Source: Pleurocapsa minor HA4230-MV1 (GTDB lineage: Bacteria > Cyanobacteriota > Cyanobacteriia > Cyanobacteriales > Xenococcaceae). From it: a stretch of DNA of 64,000 nt. Both the position numbers and the translations under genes were made by a program. The stretch covers positions 1 to 64,000 of the forward strand of contig JAHHHZ010000028.1 in NCBI GenBank assembly GCA_019359095.1, written 5' to 3'. Below are positions 37,405 through 45,540 of the stretch, one piece after another. The notes under the pieces are model-generated. The model had not been told where the DNA came from, ran no database searches, and worked only from the letters and a program-made list of their open reading frames with translations. Position 1 is the first letter of the stretch. The number at the start of each line of letters is the position of its first letter.

Positions 37405-40400
37405 TTATTTTTCCCGATTAATTTCATTAAGTTCTTCTTTGACAGAAGTATTATCTTGAATTGAACCTAATAAATCATTCAATTCTCCTAAAGAATCATC
37501 CGATATTTCGGTTAACTCGTCTAGCTTTTTATCAATAGCATCAAGAGAATCTAATTCATCCAAATCATAATTTTCTTCATCGTCTTCAAATTTCACCTTA
37601 AATGCATCCGAATCAGCATTTAATTCATCATCTGAGGATTGACTATCATCAGAAAATGCTCCCATCAGCTCATTAAACTCAGAGTCGTCAGTTGAAGTTT
37701 CTTCAAAGCTAAACTCTTGGGGAGACTTATCCGCATCGCTAAAAGCAGCCATAAATTCATCAGAGTCGTAATTATCAGCGATCGCAACATCTTCTTCTGA
37801 CTCAAATGCCAATTCATTATCATCAACCAATTCTTTCATAAACTCATCGGATTCAGAAGCTTCAAATGCTTCTGCGTCCAAGTTTAGACTTTCTACAACA
37901 TTAAAACTGAATTCATCTGATTCAGAACTCATCTCTTCAACAGAATCGTCTTCGTCAATAAATTGACCCATGAATTCATCTGCTTTAGAAGCGATCGCTG
38001 ATGAATCTTCAAAGCTAAATTCAACAGCAGATCGATCAGACTCATCATCTACCATTAACATAGCTTCAAAGTCCATCTCATCGGATTCTGAACTAATTTC
38101 CGATTGAGCATCAAAGCCTAATTCTTGATTGGATTCTAATTCAGTGGCGATCGCCGATTGATCATCAACCACCAACTCTCCCATAAAATTATCAAAATCA
38201 GAATCAGCCATCGGTATAGCTTCAAAGTCTATTTCCTCTGACTCCGAACTCATCGCCGATTGCTCATCAAAACTAAATTCAGCAGAAGATTCATCCTCCA
38301 TTACCAGTTCTGCCATCGGTTCATCATCAGCAGTATCAGCCATTGACATAGCTTCAAAGTCCATGTCATCAGATTCTGAACTAATTTCCGATTCATCATC
38401 GAAGCTTAATTCTTGATTAGACTCTAATTCAGAAGCGATCGCTGATTCATCTTGCTCATCGAAACTAAATTCAGCCAATTGCTCATCTTCCATTAATAAT
38501 TCTGCGATCGACTCATCAGCATCATCAGCCATAGGCATAGCTTCAAAGTCCATCGACTCGGATTCAAAGCTGAATTCTGGATTGGATTCTAATTCAGGAG
38601 CGATCGCTGATTCATCGTCAAAACTAAATTCCGCAGATTGCTCATCTTCCATCGGTAACTCTGCGATCAGCTCATCAGCTTCATCATCCGTTGGCATAGC
38701 TTCAAAGTCCATTGACTCGGATTCAAAGCCCAATTCTTCGTCGTGAGCGCTCGCTGATTCATCTTGTTCATCAAAACTAAATTCAGCCGATTGCTCATCT
38801 TCCACAGGCATAGCTTCAAAGTCCATTTCTTCATTGGATTCAAAGCTTAATTCTGGATTGGATTCTAATTCAGTGGCGATCGCTGATTCATCTTGCTCAT
38901 CAAAACTGAATTCCGCAGATTGCTCATCTTCCATTAATAACTCTGCTATTGGCTCATCAGCAGTATTATCTTCCACTGGCATAGCTTCAAAGTCCATTTC
39001 TTCATTGGATTCAAAGCTGAATTCTGGATTGGATTCTAATTCAGTGGCGATCGCTGATTCAGATTGTTCGTCGAAACTAAATTCAGCAGCAGATGGCTCA
39101 TCTTCCATCGGTAACTCTGCTATCGGCTCATCAATATCATCAGCCACAGGCATAGCTTCAAAGTCCATCGACTCTGATTCACTCAAGCCCAATTCTTCGT
39201 CGTGAGCGCTCGCTGATTCATCTTGTTCATCAAAACTAAATTCAGCCGATGGCTCATCTTCCATCGGTAACTCTGCTATTGGCTCATCAACATCATCATC
39301 AGCCATTGGCATAGCTTCAAAGTCCATTTCTTCATTGGATTCAAAGCTTAATTCTGGATTGGATTCTAATTCAGGAGCGATCGCTGATTCAGATTGTTCA
39401 TCAAAACTAAATTCAGCCGATTGCTCATCTTCCATCGGCATAGCTTCAAAGTCCATTGACTCGGATTCAAAGCTCAATTCTTCGTCAGGAGCGATCGCTG
39501 ATTCAGATTGTTCATCGAAACTAAATTCGGCAGCAGATTGCTCATCTTCCATCGGTAACTCTGCGATTGGCTCATCAACATCATCATCAGCCATTGGCAT
39601 AGCTTCAAAGTCCATCGACTCGGATTCAAAGCCCAATTCTTCGTCGTGAGCGCTCGCTGATTCATCTTGCTCATCAAAACTAAATTCAGCAGCCGATTGC
39701 TCATCTTCCATCGGCATAGCTTCAAAGTCCATTTCTTCATTGGATTCAAAGCTGAATTCTGGATTGGATTCTAATTCAGGAGCGCTCGCTGATTCATCTT
39801 GCTCGTCAAAACTAAATTCCGCAGATTGCTCATCTTCCATCGCTAACTCTGCGATCGGCTCATCAGCATCATCAGCCATTGACATCGCTTCAAAGTCCAT
39901 TGACTCGGATTCACTAAAGCTTAATTCTTCGTCAGGAGCGCTCGCTGATTCATCTTGCTCGTCGAAATTAAATTCAGCCGCAGATTGCTCATCTTCCATC
40001 GGCATAGCTTCAAAGTCCATTTCTTCATTGGATTCAAAGCTTAATTCTGGATTGGATTCTAATTCAGTGGCGCTCGCTGATTCATCTTGCTCATCAAAAC
40101 TGAATTCCGCAGATTGCTCATCTTCCATTAATAACTCTGCTATTGGCTCATCAGCATCATCATCAGCCATTGGCATAGCTTCAAAGTCCATCGACTCTGA
40201 TTCAAAGCTGAATTCTGGATTGGATTCTAATTCAGTGGCGATCGCTGATTCATCTTGCTCGTCAAAACTAAATTCCGCAGATTGCTCATCTTCCATCGGT
40301 AACTCTGCGATCGGCTCATCAGCATCATCATCAGCCATTGGCATAGCTTCAAAGTCCATTGACTCGGATTCACTAAAGCTTAATTCTTCGTCAGCAGCGA

Positions 40401-41574
40401 TCGCCGATTCATCTTGTTCATCAAAACTAAATTCGGCAGCAGATTGCTCATCTTCCATCGATAACTCTGCTATCGGCTCATCAGCATCATCATCAGCCAT
40501 TGGCATAGCTTCAAAGTCCATTTCTTCATTGGATTCAAAGCTTAATTCTGGATTGGATTCTAATTCAGGAGCGATCGCTGATTCAGATTGTTCATCAAAA
40601 CTAAATTCGGCAGCAGATTGCTCATCTTCCATCGATAACTCTGCTATTGGCTCATCAGCATCATCATCAGCCATTGGCATAGCTTCAAAGTCCATCGACT
40701 CTGATTCAAAGCCCAATTCTTCGTCGTGAGCGATCGCTGATTTATCATCGAAGCCTAATTCTTCTGCTGGCTCTTCTTCTAAATCGGAATCTTCCATGAA
40801 TAGCTCATCAGAATCTTCATTAGGAACGTCTTGACTCGTATCTAGTTCAGTCGGCTCGAATGTTCCAATTAATTTGTCCGCCATTTCTAGAGCAGAGATT
40901 TCTTCGCTCTGATTAAATTCAGATAAATCTGCTGAATTAGCAAAAGGATTGATATCCGCTGTTAGATTTTCTGTAATCTCTTCTATTTCTTCTACACTAT
41001 TGTTAAATGTCTCTGACTCTAGTGAAGTTTCTTGAAAAGATTGTTCTTCAATTGGAGCAATTACCTGTTCTAATATTTCATTTTCAACAGTGAGGTTTTC
41101 AAATTTTGAGTTTAAATAATCATTTTTTATTTCTAAATCTTCTTTATGATCTTCTAAACCAAAGGTATTTTGTTCATCAGATTCATATTTTGTCTCAAGC
41201 TCCTGTTTTTCATTATTTAGATCGGCAGCAGGATCATCCCATAACTGATTTTGTTCTGTTGGCAATGAACTAACATCAGTTTCTACTATCTGCATTTCAT
41301 CTGTTTGGTAAGTAACAGATTGATCTAATATTCCTTCTTGACTATCAAGTTCTGTTACTCGATGATCTAATTGCTTTTCTTCTTGATTTTCATCAGATTT
41401 CTTTTTGCTGCTAGTTACTAATATTCCAGCAACGCTAGCTACGGAAGTAGTCGCACCTACACCGATCAGGGCTTTTTTCAGACTTTCCCCTGCGAACATT
41501 CCAGCAAGTACGCTTACGCTACCAAAAGCAAGGGAAATTAGCAGAATTTTATTAACAACTTTGGCTGATTTCAT
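37405..41574 (-). CDS. Giant acidic repeat protein with N-terminal membrane anchor
   Basis: From the ATG at 41574 the protein is 1,389 aa. Two hydrophobic segments near the N-terminus (about residues 9-28 and 35-53) are followed by KKK and then an extremely acidic remainder of Asp, Glu, Ser and Ala. From roughly residue 280 to 1,180 a unit repeats 18 times around (E/S)-(S/E)-MDFEAMPMADD, DEPIAEL, MEDEQSAEFSFDEQ and ESAIAPELES. Units are 37-60 residues long. Past the repeats, the last 200 residues are acidic but less regular (DEFMGQF, DEFMKEL, DEFMAAF, NELMGAF). No known domain is recognised. It is likely a largely disordered, membrane-tethered polyanion; a function cannot be stated. It ends at a clear terminator. 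Confidence 0.85.
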   Translation of the reverse strand: MKSAKVVNKILLISLAFGSVSVLAGMFAGESLKKALIGVGATTSVASVAGILVTSSKKKSDENQEEKQLDHRVTELDSQEGILDQSVTYQTDEMQIVETDVSSLPTEQNQLWDDPAADLNNEKQELETKYESDEQNTFGLEDHKEDLEIKNDYLNSKFENLTVENEILEQVIAPIEEQSFQETSLESETFNNSVEEIEEITENLTADINPFANSADLSEFNQSEEISALEMADKLIGTFEPTELDTSQDVPNEDSDELFMEDSDLEEEPAEELGFDDKSAIAHDEELGFESESMDFEAMPMADDDADEPIAELSMEDEQSAAEFSFDEQSESAIAPELESNPELSFESNEEMDFEAMPMADDDADEPIAELSMEDEQSAAEFSFDEQDESAIAADEELSFSESESMDFEAMPMADDDADEPIAELPMEDEQSAEFSFDEQDESAIATELESNPEFSFESESMDFEAMPMADDDADEPIAELLMEDEQSAEFSFDEQDESASATELESNPELSFESNEEMDFEAMPMEDEQSAAEFNFDEQDESASAPDEELSFSESESMDFEAMSMADDADEPIAELAMEDEQSAEFSFDEQDESASAPELESNPEFSFESNEEMDFEAMPMEDEQSAAEFSFDEQDESASAHDEELGFESESMDFEAMPMADDDVDEPIAELPMEDEQSAAEFSFDEQSESAIAPDEELSFESESMDFEAMPMEDEQSAEFSFDEQSESAIAPELESNPELSFESNEEMDFEAMPMADDDVDEPIAELPMEDEPSAEFSFDEQDESASAHDEELGLSESESMDFEAMPVADDIDEPIAELPMEDEPSAAEFSFDEQSESAIATELESNPEFSFESNEEMDFEAMPVEDNTADEPIAELLMEDEQSAEFSFDEQDESAIATELESNPELSFESNEEMDFEAMPVEDEQSAEFSFDEQDESASAHDEELGFESESMDFEAMPTDDEADELIAELPMEDEQSAEFSFDDESAIAPELESNPEFSFESESMDFEAMPMADDADESIAELLMEDEQLAEFSFDEQDESAIASELESNQELSFDDESEISSESDDMDFEAMSMADTADDEPMAELVMEDESSAEFSFDEQSAMSSESEEIDFEAIPMADSDFDNFMGELVVDDQSAIATELESNQELGFDAQSEISSESDEMDFEAMLMVDDESDRSAVEFSFEDSSAIASKADEFMGQFIDEDDSVEEMSSESDEFSFNVVESLNLDAEAFEASESDEFMKELVDDNELAFESEEDVAIADNYDSDEFMAAFSDADKSPQEFSFEETSTDDSEFNELMGAFSDDSQSSDDELNADSDAFKVKFEDDEENYDLDELDSLDAIDKKLDELTEISDDSLGELNDLLGSIQDNTSVKEELNEINREK
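38055..40735 (-). repeat. Eighteen-unit coding repeat array
   Basis: The conserved core on the plus strand is TAGCTTCAAAGTCCAT, spaced about 110-190 bases, at for example 38062, 38538, 38698, 39313, 40177, 40506 and 40680. Units come in a long form and a short form lacking the ADDDADEPIAEL-type part. Copies in the centre (38500-40700) are nearly identical in DNA, those near the gene's 3' end (38055-38450) are more diverged. Confidence 0.9.
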
Positions 41575-42137
41575 TTTATGTAAATTCAATATAAGTTAAC
41601 TTATGAAAGAAGTTATGTTTTCAGGCTAGTAGATGATTTCAACTACTTTACGGCGCGTTCTGGGTAAGAATCTTCTTACAAGGCGCGTTTTGAGTAAGAG
41701 TACTCTTACTCAAAAGCCGCCGCCAAAAGCCATCTTACTTTGGTAAGCACCGCAACCAAGGGTTAATGAATTCTGAAATACGAGAACTTCCTTAGCCTTA
41801 TGTTTAAGAGTTCCCAAATACCCGCTCAAAAGTAACAGTTTGCCATTTGACTGTCCAGTATGTAACTACAGATGATCGCACTTGTGATCAAAACTTGACA
41901 AATTTTTTATTTACACAGGAAAACATACAGTGACCAGTTGCTAGTCAAAATTGATGGTTTTTAAGTTTATTTTGATGCTAATTTGTTACATTAATATTTC
42001 AATTTTTTTGGAAAGTATAAACAAACGCCGATCATTTTTGATCGCGACGTAACAACTATATTTCCAGCAATTATTGAGCGAGACAAATCAGTTTAAGATG
42101 GTAAGATTGTAATAAAACTTAATACTTGCATTTAGTT
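41575..42137. other. Long spacer between the repeat protein and grxC
   Basis: 563 bases without a convincing gene. It holds a strong palindrome and a direct repeat at 41651-41715 (listed separately), then AT-rich sequence with the divergent promoters. Confidence 0.55.
41651..41715. promoter_or_regulatory. 28-base perfect palindrome with 30-base direct repeat
   Basis: GAGTAAGAGTACTCTTACTC is a perfect palindrome and is extended by TTTT and AAAA to 28 bases (41688-41715). The left part of it belongs to a direct repeat GGCGCGTTYTGRGTAAGA, present twice with a 30-base offset (near 41652 and 41682). It lies about 80-140 bases upstream of the giant repeat-protein gene. It could be an operator for a dimeric regulator or a mobile-element scar. 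Confidence 0.5.
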
Positions 42138-42392
42138 ATGGCAGCAAAAGTCGAAATATATACTTGGAGTCGTTGTCCGTTTTGTATCCAAGCAAAAGGA
42201 CTATTAGACCAAAAAAGAGTTGAGTATACAGAATATTGTATTGATGGTGATGAAGATGCTAGAGACAAAATGAGATCTAGAGCTAATGGCAGATCGACCC
42301 TGCCACAAATTTTTATTGACGATCGCCATATTGGCGGATGTGATGATCTTTATGCTCTAGAAAGCAAAGGAGAATTAGAAGCTCTACTGTAG
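42138..42392 (+). CDS. grxC: Glutaredoxin 3
   Basis: GrxC is a small cytosolic thiol-disulphide oxidoreductase using glutathione. The ATG at 42138 (MAAKVEIYTWSRCPFCIQAK) gives 84 aa; an upstream TTG/ATG extension of four codons is unlikely. The active site is CPFC, with the glutathione-binding TLPQIFIDD (cis-Pro) and GGCDDLYALE motifs of class I glutaredoxins. Dithiol type. Confidence 0.95.
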   Translation: MAAKVEIYTWSRCPFCIQAKGLLDQKRVEYTEYCIDGDEDARDKMRSRANGRSTLPQIFIDDRHIGGCDDLYALESKGELEALL

Positions 42393-42445
42393 AAAAGCTT
42401 ACTTTAGTAAAATAGAAGCAGATTAGTATCAGTAATCAGTAATTA

Positions 42446-42823
42446 ATGCACGCATTATCAATTCCTACTTGGGTAGTTCATGTCTCTAGCGTCCTGGAAT
42501 GGGTTGCTGCGATTTATTATATTTGGCAGTATGGAAAAGTTACAGGCGATCGCTCTTGGTATAACTTATCTTTTGCGATGTTACCAGCTTTAGTTAGTGC
42601 TATGTGTGCCTGTACCTGGCACTTTTTTGACAATACCCAATCTTTAGACTGGCTTGTGATTTTTCAAGCAGCAATGACGGTGGTGGGAAATTTTACCGTA
42701 TGTATTGCAGCCTGGGGAATCTGGCGTAATGGGTCAGAGAGACTCCGCCTTGGAACGACGGAGCTTCCTCTGACTTCGTCAAAGTCAGCACAGCATGAGA
42801 CACAGGTAGTTGAACATGAATAA
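42446..42823 (+). CDS. DUF2499 family membrane protein with repeat-derived tail
   Basis: The protein is 125 aa. It has three hydrophobic helices and the family landmarks SIPTWVVHVSSVLEW and ACTWHFFDNTQSLDWLVIFQAA. It is found in cyanobacteria and plastid-bearing organisms, function unknown. After the last helix (about residue 97) the C-terminal 28 residues (SERLRLGTTELPLTSSKSA) are encoded by a copy of a dispersed inverted repeat (42739-42775), so they are likely a recent extension. The stop overlaps the start of the next gene by eight bases. Confidence 0.8.
   Translation: MHALSIPTWVVHVSSVLEWVAAIYYIWQYGKVTGDRSWYNLSFAMLPALVSAMCACTWHFFDNTQSLDWLVIFQAAMTVVGNFTVCIAAWGIWRNGSERLRLGTTELPLTSSKSAQHETQVVEHE
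42739..42775. repeat. Dispersed inverted repeat inside a coding region
   Basis: AGAGACTCCG pairs with CGGAGCTTCCTCT-like sequence around CCTTGGAACGA (core stem CTCCG/CGGAG). Similar gene-external elements rich in GACTCCGCC/GGAGC occur in cyanobacterial genomes. Here it forms the 3' part of the DUF2499 reading frame. Confidence 0.6.
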
Positions 42824-43112
42824 AGAAAGCTTGTTTGCTATTTCTTTGTTTCCCTATCTGGGTTTCTTGTGGTTTATGACTCGCTCAGGCAAAACACCTC
42901 GTTTAGCTTTAGTTGGTTTTTATGTGCTGTTGATTTTTGTGGCGGTGACAATTCCTGCGGGAATTTATGCTCAAGTACATTATGGAAAAGAATTGGCGAA
43001 TGTAGATTGGCTACATGGTAGTGCAGAACTATTTTTAACTTTGTCGAATATTCTCGTAGTTTTAGGCTTTCGTCAGGCAATTATTGAGCAGAAAAATAAG
43101 TTAAACAAGTGA
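42816..43112 (+). CDS. DUF3593 family membrane protein
   Basis: The ATG at 42816 overlaps the previous stop, giving 98 aa. There are three hydrophobic helices; it begins MNKESLFAISLFPYLGFLWF and contains DWLHGSAELFLTLSNILVVLGF. This family is usually found beside DUF2499 in cyanobacteria, suggesting that the two act together in a membrane. No function is established. Confidence 0.8.
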   Translation: MNKESLFAISLFPYLGFLWFMTRSGKTPRLALVGFYVLLIFVAVTIPAGIYAQVHYGKELANVDWLHGSAELFLTLSNILVVLGFRQAIIEQKNKLNK

Positions 43113-43518
43113 TGTTGGGTAGCAGCTAAGTAGGTGGGTGTAATTAAATTGGAAATGAGGTTAGGGAGTAACAAGTAACAAGTAACAAGTAACAAGTAAC
43201 GAGTAACGAGTAACGAGTAATATGCGGAGCGGTATACCACGGCATTTGCGAAGCTTATCCTAAAGGACTAGCTTCGCGTCGTCCTTTAGGACGAGTAACA
43301 AATAGCTCTAAGGGTAGGGGTTTGATCAATTATTTTGCCTACCTACTTAATTAGTTGGAAACGATTAGCGATCGCGTCTCAATTTAGTCAGACATCCTCT
43401 AAAACCATCAGAGTTATATCAGCTTGGAATAAAATCACCAGTAACATTGATTTAGATCGTGCCGTTTTCAAAAGCAAATGTCGAAAATATGATCGAATAA
43501 CTTATTTGATCATCGACT
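43113..43518. repeat. Spacer with heptads and a double hairpin repeat
   Basis: AGTAACA/AGTAACG heptads occur in seven tandem copies plus a partial one (43167-43221). They are followed by a composite element: GCGAAGCT (43248-43255) pairs with AGCTTCGC (43270-43277) and encloses TCCT-AA-AGGA; a second hairpin CGTCC-TTTA-GGACG lies at 43280-43293. No convincing gene. Confidence 0.75.
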
Positions 43519-43992
43519 ATGAAAAACTCTAATTTTGCCGTCAAGATATTATCAAGCACTCTGTTTATCTTCCCTACATTAATGATATCTATGATGCCAG
43601 TAAATGCAGCGCCCGATTTGTGTAAAGACTCAGCTATTACAGTTAAAGAAAAAGATTCTGTAGATATACCCCAAAATATTTACTCCCTACAATCGAAGCT
43701 AGAAATTTACAGCGAAAACCTAAGCCAACTAAATAGTCAGAACAATTTATATTTTAACTCTGGAGATACTAGCACCGTCTCCCAATATAATAAGAATGTT
43801 AATGAGAGCGACGAGTTGTCAAAACAATATGAAAATCAAAGAGATTCATATAATACTATGATTAACTATCTTTCTCCTTCTACCAACATTGTTTTGATGA
43901 ATTGTTTGAATAGCGAATTGATAAGTTTAGAGATAAATACATCTAGTCTAAATAGTGATAATCTGAACAGTAAAACAGACAATTTAATTTAA
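43519..43992 (+). CDS. Exported hypothetical protein
   Basis: The protein is 157 aa with a signal peptide (KILSSTLFIFPTLMISMMPVNA, cleavage likely after VNA). The mature part starts APDLCKDSAI, has two Cys and many Asn, Ser and Gln residues, and a helical middle section (SLQSKLEIYSENLSQLNSQN). Not recognised. It is probably periplasmic. It stands alone between a repeat-rich spacer and prfB. Confidence 0.68.
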   Translation: MKNSNFAVKILSSTLFIFPTLMISMMPVNAAPDLCKDSAITVKEKDSVDIPQNIYSLQSKLEIYSENLSQLNSQNNLYFNSGDTSTVSQYNKNVNESDELSKQYENQRDSYNTMINYLSPSTNIVLMNCLNSELISLEINTSSLNSDNLNSKTDNLI

Positions 43993-44099
43993 AATATAAT
44001 TGGTTTGGAAGCAAATATACACAACTGAAAATAAATCAAAATATCAATTTTTAATAGCTTTACATTCCAGTTTCTATGGTTTTGTAGAGCTATTTATTT

Positions 44100-45210
44100 T
44101 TACATCAACTGATTTTCTTGTCTCAGATAGGCTTCAATTAAAAAATTCAAATTGCCATCCATTACGTCGTTAATATCAGTTGTCTCAGTTTCAGTGCGTA
44201 AATCCTTGACCATTTGATAGGGATGAAAAACATAGTTACGAATTTGATTTCCCCAAGCAGCTTCGACAATATCACCGCGAATTTCGGCAATTTCCTGCGC
44301 TCGTTGTTCTTCCGCAATAATCAGTAGTTTGGCTTTTAAAAGAGCTAAGGCGCGTTCTTTATTTTGCAATTGCGATCGCTCTTCCGTACAACGCACAGCA
44401 ATTTTAGTCGGTAGATGAACGATTTGCACCGCTGTTTCGACTTTATTTACATTTTGCCCTCCAGCGCCACCAGAACGAGAGGTTTTGATTTCTAAATCTT
44501 TGTCGGGAATTTCTAACTTTAGTGCTTCATCGCCTAAATTGGGCATCACTTCCACCCCAGCAAAGCTAGTTTGTCGCTTACCGTTGGCATTATAAGGAGA
44601 AATTCTAACGAGGCGGTGAGTACCTTTTTCCCCTTTTAAATAGCCATAGGCATAACGTCCTTCAATTTCTAAAGTAGCGGATTTAATTCCTGCTTCATCT
44701 CCAGCGGAAGACTCGGCTAAACGCACTTTGTAGCCTTCTTTCTCTGCCCAGCGGGTGTACATTCGCAGCAACATTTCTGCCCAATCTTGAGCATCAGTCC
44801 CCCCAGCACCAGCATTAATAGTTAATACTGCGCCTTTGGTGTCATAAGTGCCAGATAAAAGCTGCTGGAGATCCCATAGTTCTAACTCTTGGTTTAACTG
44901 TTCTAGGCTAGTTTGAGCCTCTGTAGCCAGGGATTCATCTAATTCTAATTCTAATAATTCAGCGATCGCCTTAGCGTCTTCTAAGATATTTTGCCAGCGT
45001 TGATACTGCTCTAAACTAGACTTTAAATCATTTAATTCTTGTAAAACTTGCTGTGCTGTAGTTTGATCGTCCCAAAATTGAGGCTGTGCTGCTCTTTGCT
45101 CTAAATCTTGAATTTTAGCCGTAATTGCAGGAGGGTCAAAGATATTCCTGAGTTTTACTCAGGCGTAAGGCGATCGCTTCGATAGTGCGCTTTAATTCGG
45201 ATACTTCCAT
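44100..45210 (-). CDS. prfB: Peptide chain release factor 2, with programmed +1 frameshift
   Basis: RF2 releases peptides at UGA and UAA. The gene starts at ATG 45210 ([13 protein letters not shown]), and reads 24 codons to CAGGAATATCTTTGAC. There the in-frame TGA (45138-45136) follows CTT, with the Shine-Dalgarno-like AGGAA three bases before CTT: the classical RF2 autoregulatory site. After a +1 shift the frame continues [14 protein letters not shown] through the remaining protein, total 369 aa. The GGQ motif is in [15 protein letters not shown]. The tripeptide that in RF2 reads SPF is here SPY (RISPYNANG). Confidence 0.96.
45136..45153 (-). promoter_or_regulatory. prfB +1 frameshift site
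   Basis: On the minus strand the site is AGGAA-TAT-CTT-TGA-C. Its spacing equals the well-studied Escherichia coli prfB site. Low RF2 slows termination at this UGA, and ribosomes slip +1 to make more RF2. Confidence 0.93.
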
Positions 45211-45258
45211 GATAGGAATTAGTTACTGTTAGCTATTTAATTATTAAATATTAAGTTA

Positions 45259-45489
45259 TTAATTTTCAATTAAGTTAAGGTATTGACCTTCCAATAAAAA
45301 AGCTCCTTGAACAAAACGGATTCCATAATAACCCCCAGGGCGACGATCTAAAATAGTGCCTGCTTCGCCAATGGCTAAAACATCAGGCGATCGCAACATG
45401 GGCATTGGTTCGGCAGTTTTAACATAAGTAGGTAGGGCTATAATCTTAACGCGATCGCCTACCTTAAAATTCATCAACTCATTATCCAT
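45259..45489 (-). CDS. sipA: SipA-like regulatory protein (DUF3148)
   Basis: The protein is 76 aa. The sequence FKVGDRVKIIALPTYVKTAEPMPMLRSPD and later GTILDRRPGGYYGIRFVQGAFLLEGQYL match SipA, a small SH3/KOW-like protein that in Synechococcus interacts with the histidine kinase NblS (Hik33). It is about 50 bases downstream of nothing on its strand except the sulfite-oxidase-like gene, with prfB after it; co-transcription is possible. Confidence 0.85.
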   Translation of the reverse strand: MDNELMNFKVGDRVKIIALPTYVKTAEPMPMLRSPDVLAIGEAGTILDRRPGGYYGIRFVQGAFLLEGQYLNLIEN

Positions 45490-45540
45490 TAGTACCTAAG
45501 CAAAATTTATGGTGTCAAGAGTAAAAAAGCTAGAGCAAAA

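Noticed and set aside
38834-40729. Long plus-strand Ser-rich reading frames opposite the giant repeat gene
   Set aside because: They are antisense shadows. The acidic Glu/Asp/Ser codons of the minus strand give few stops on the other strand, and the protein (SSKLNSADCSSS repeats) has no start signal or sensible composition.
43335-43532. 65-aa plus-strand frame before the exported protein
   Set aside because: It overlaps the next start and lies in a repeat-rich spacer; no ribosome site and no recognised motif.
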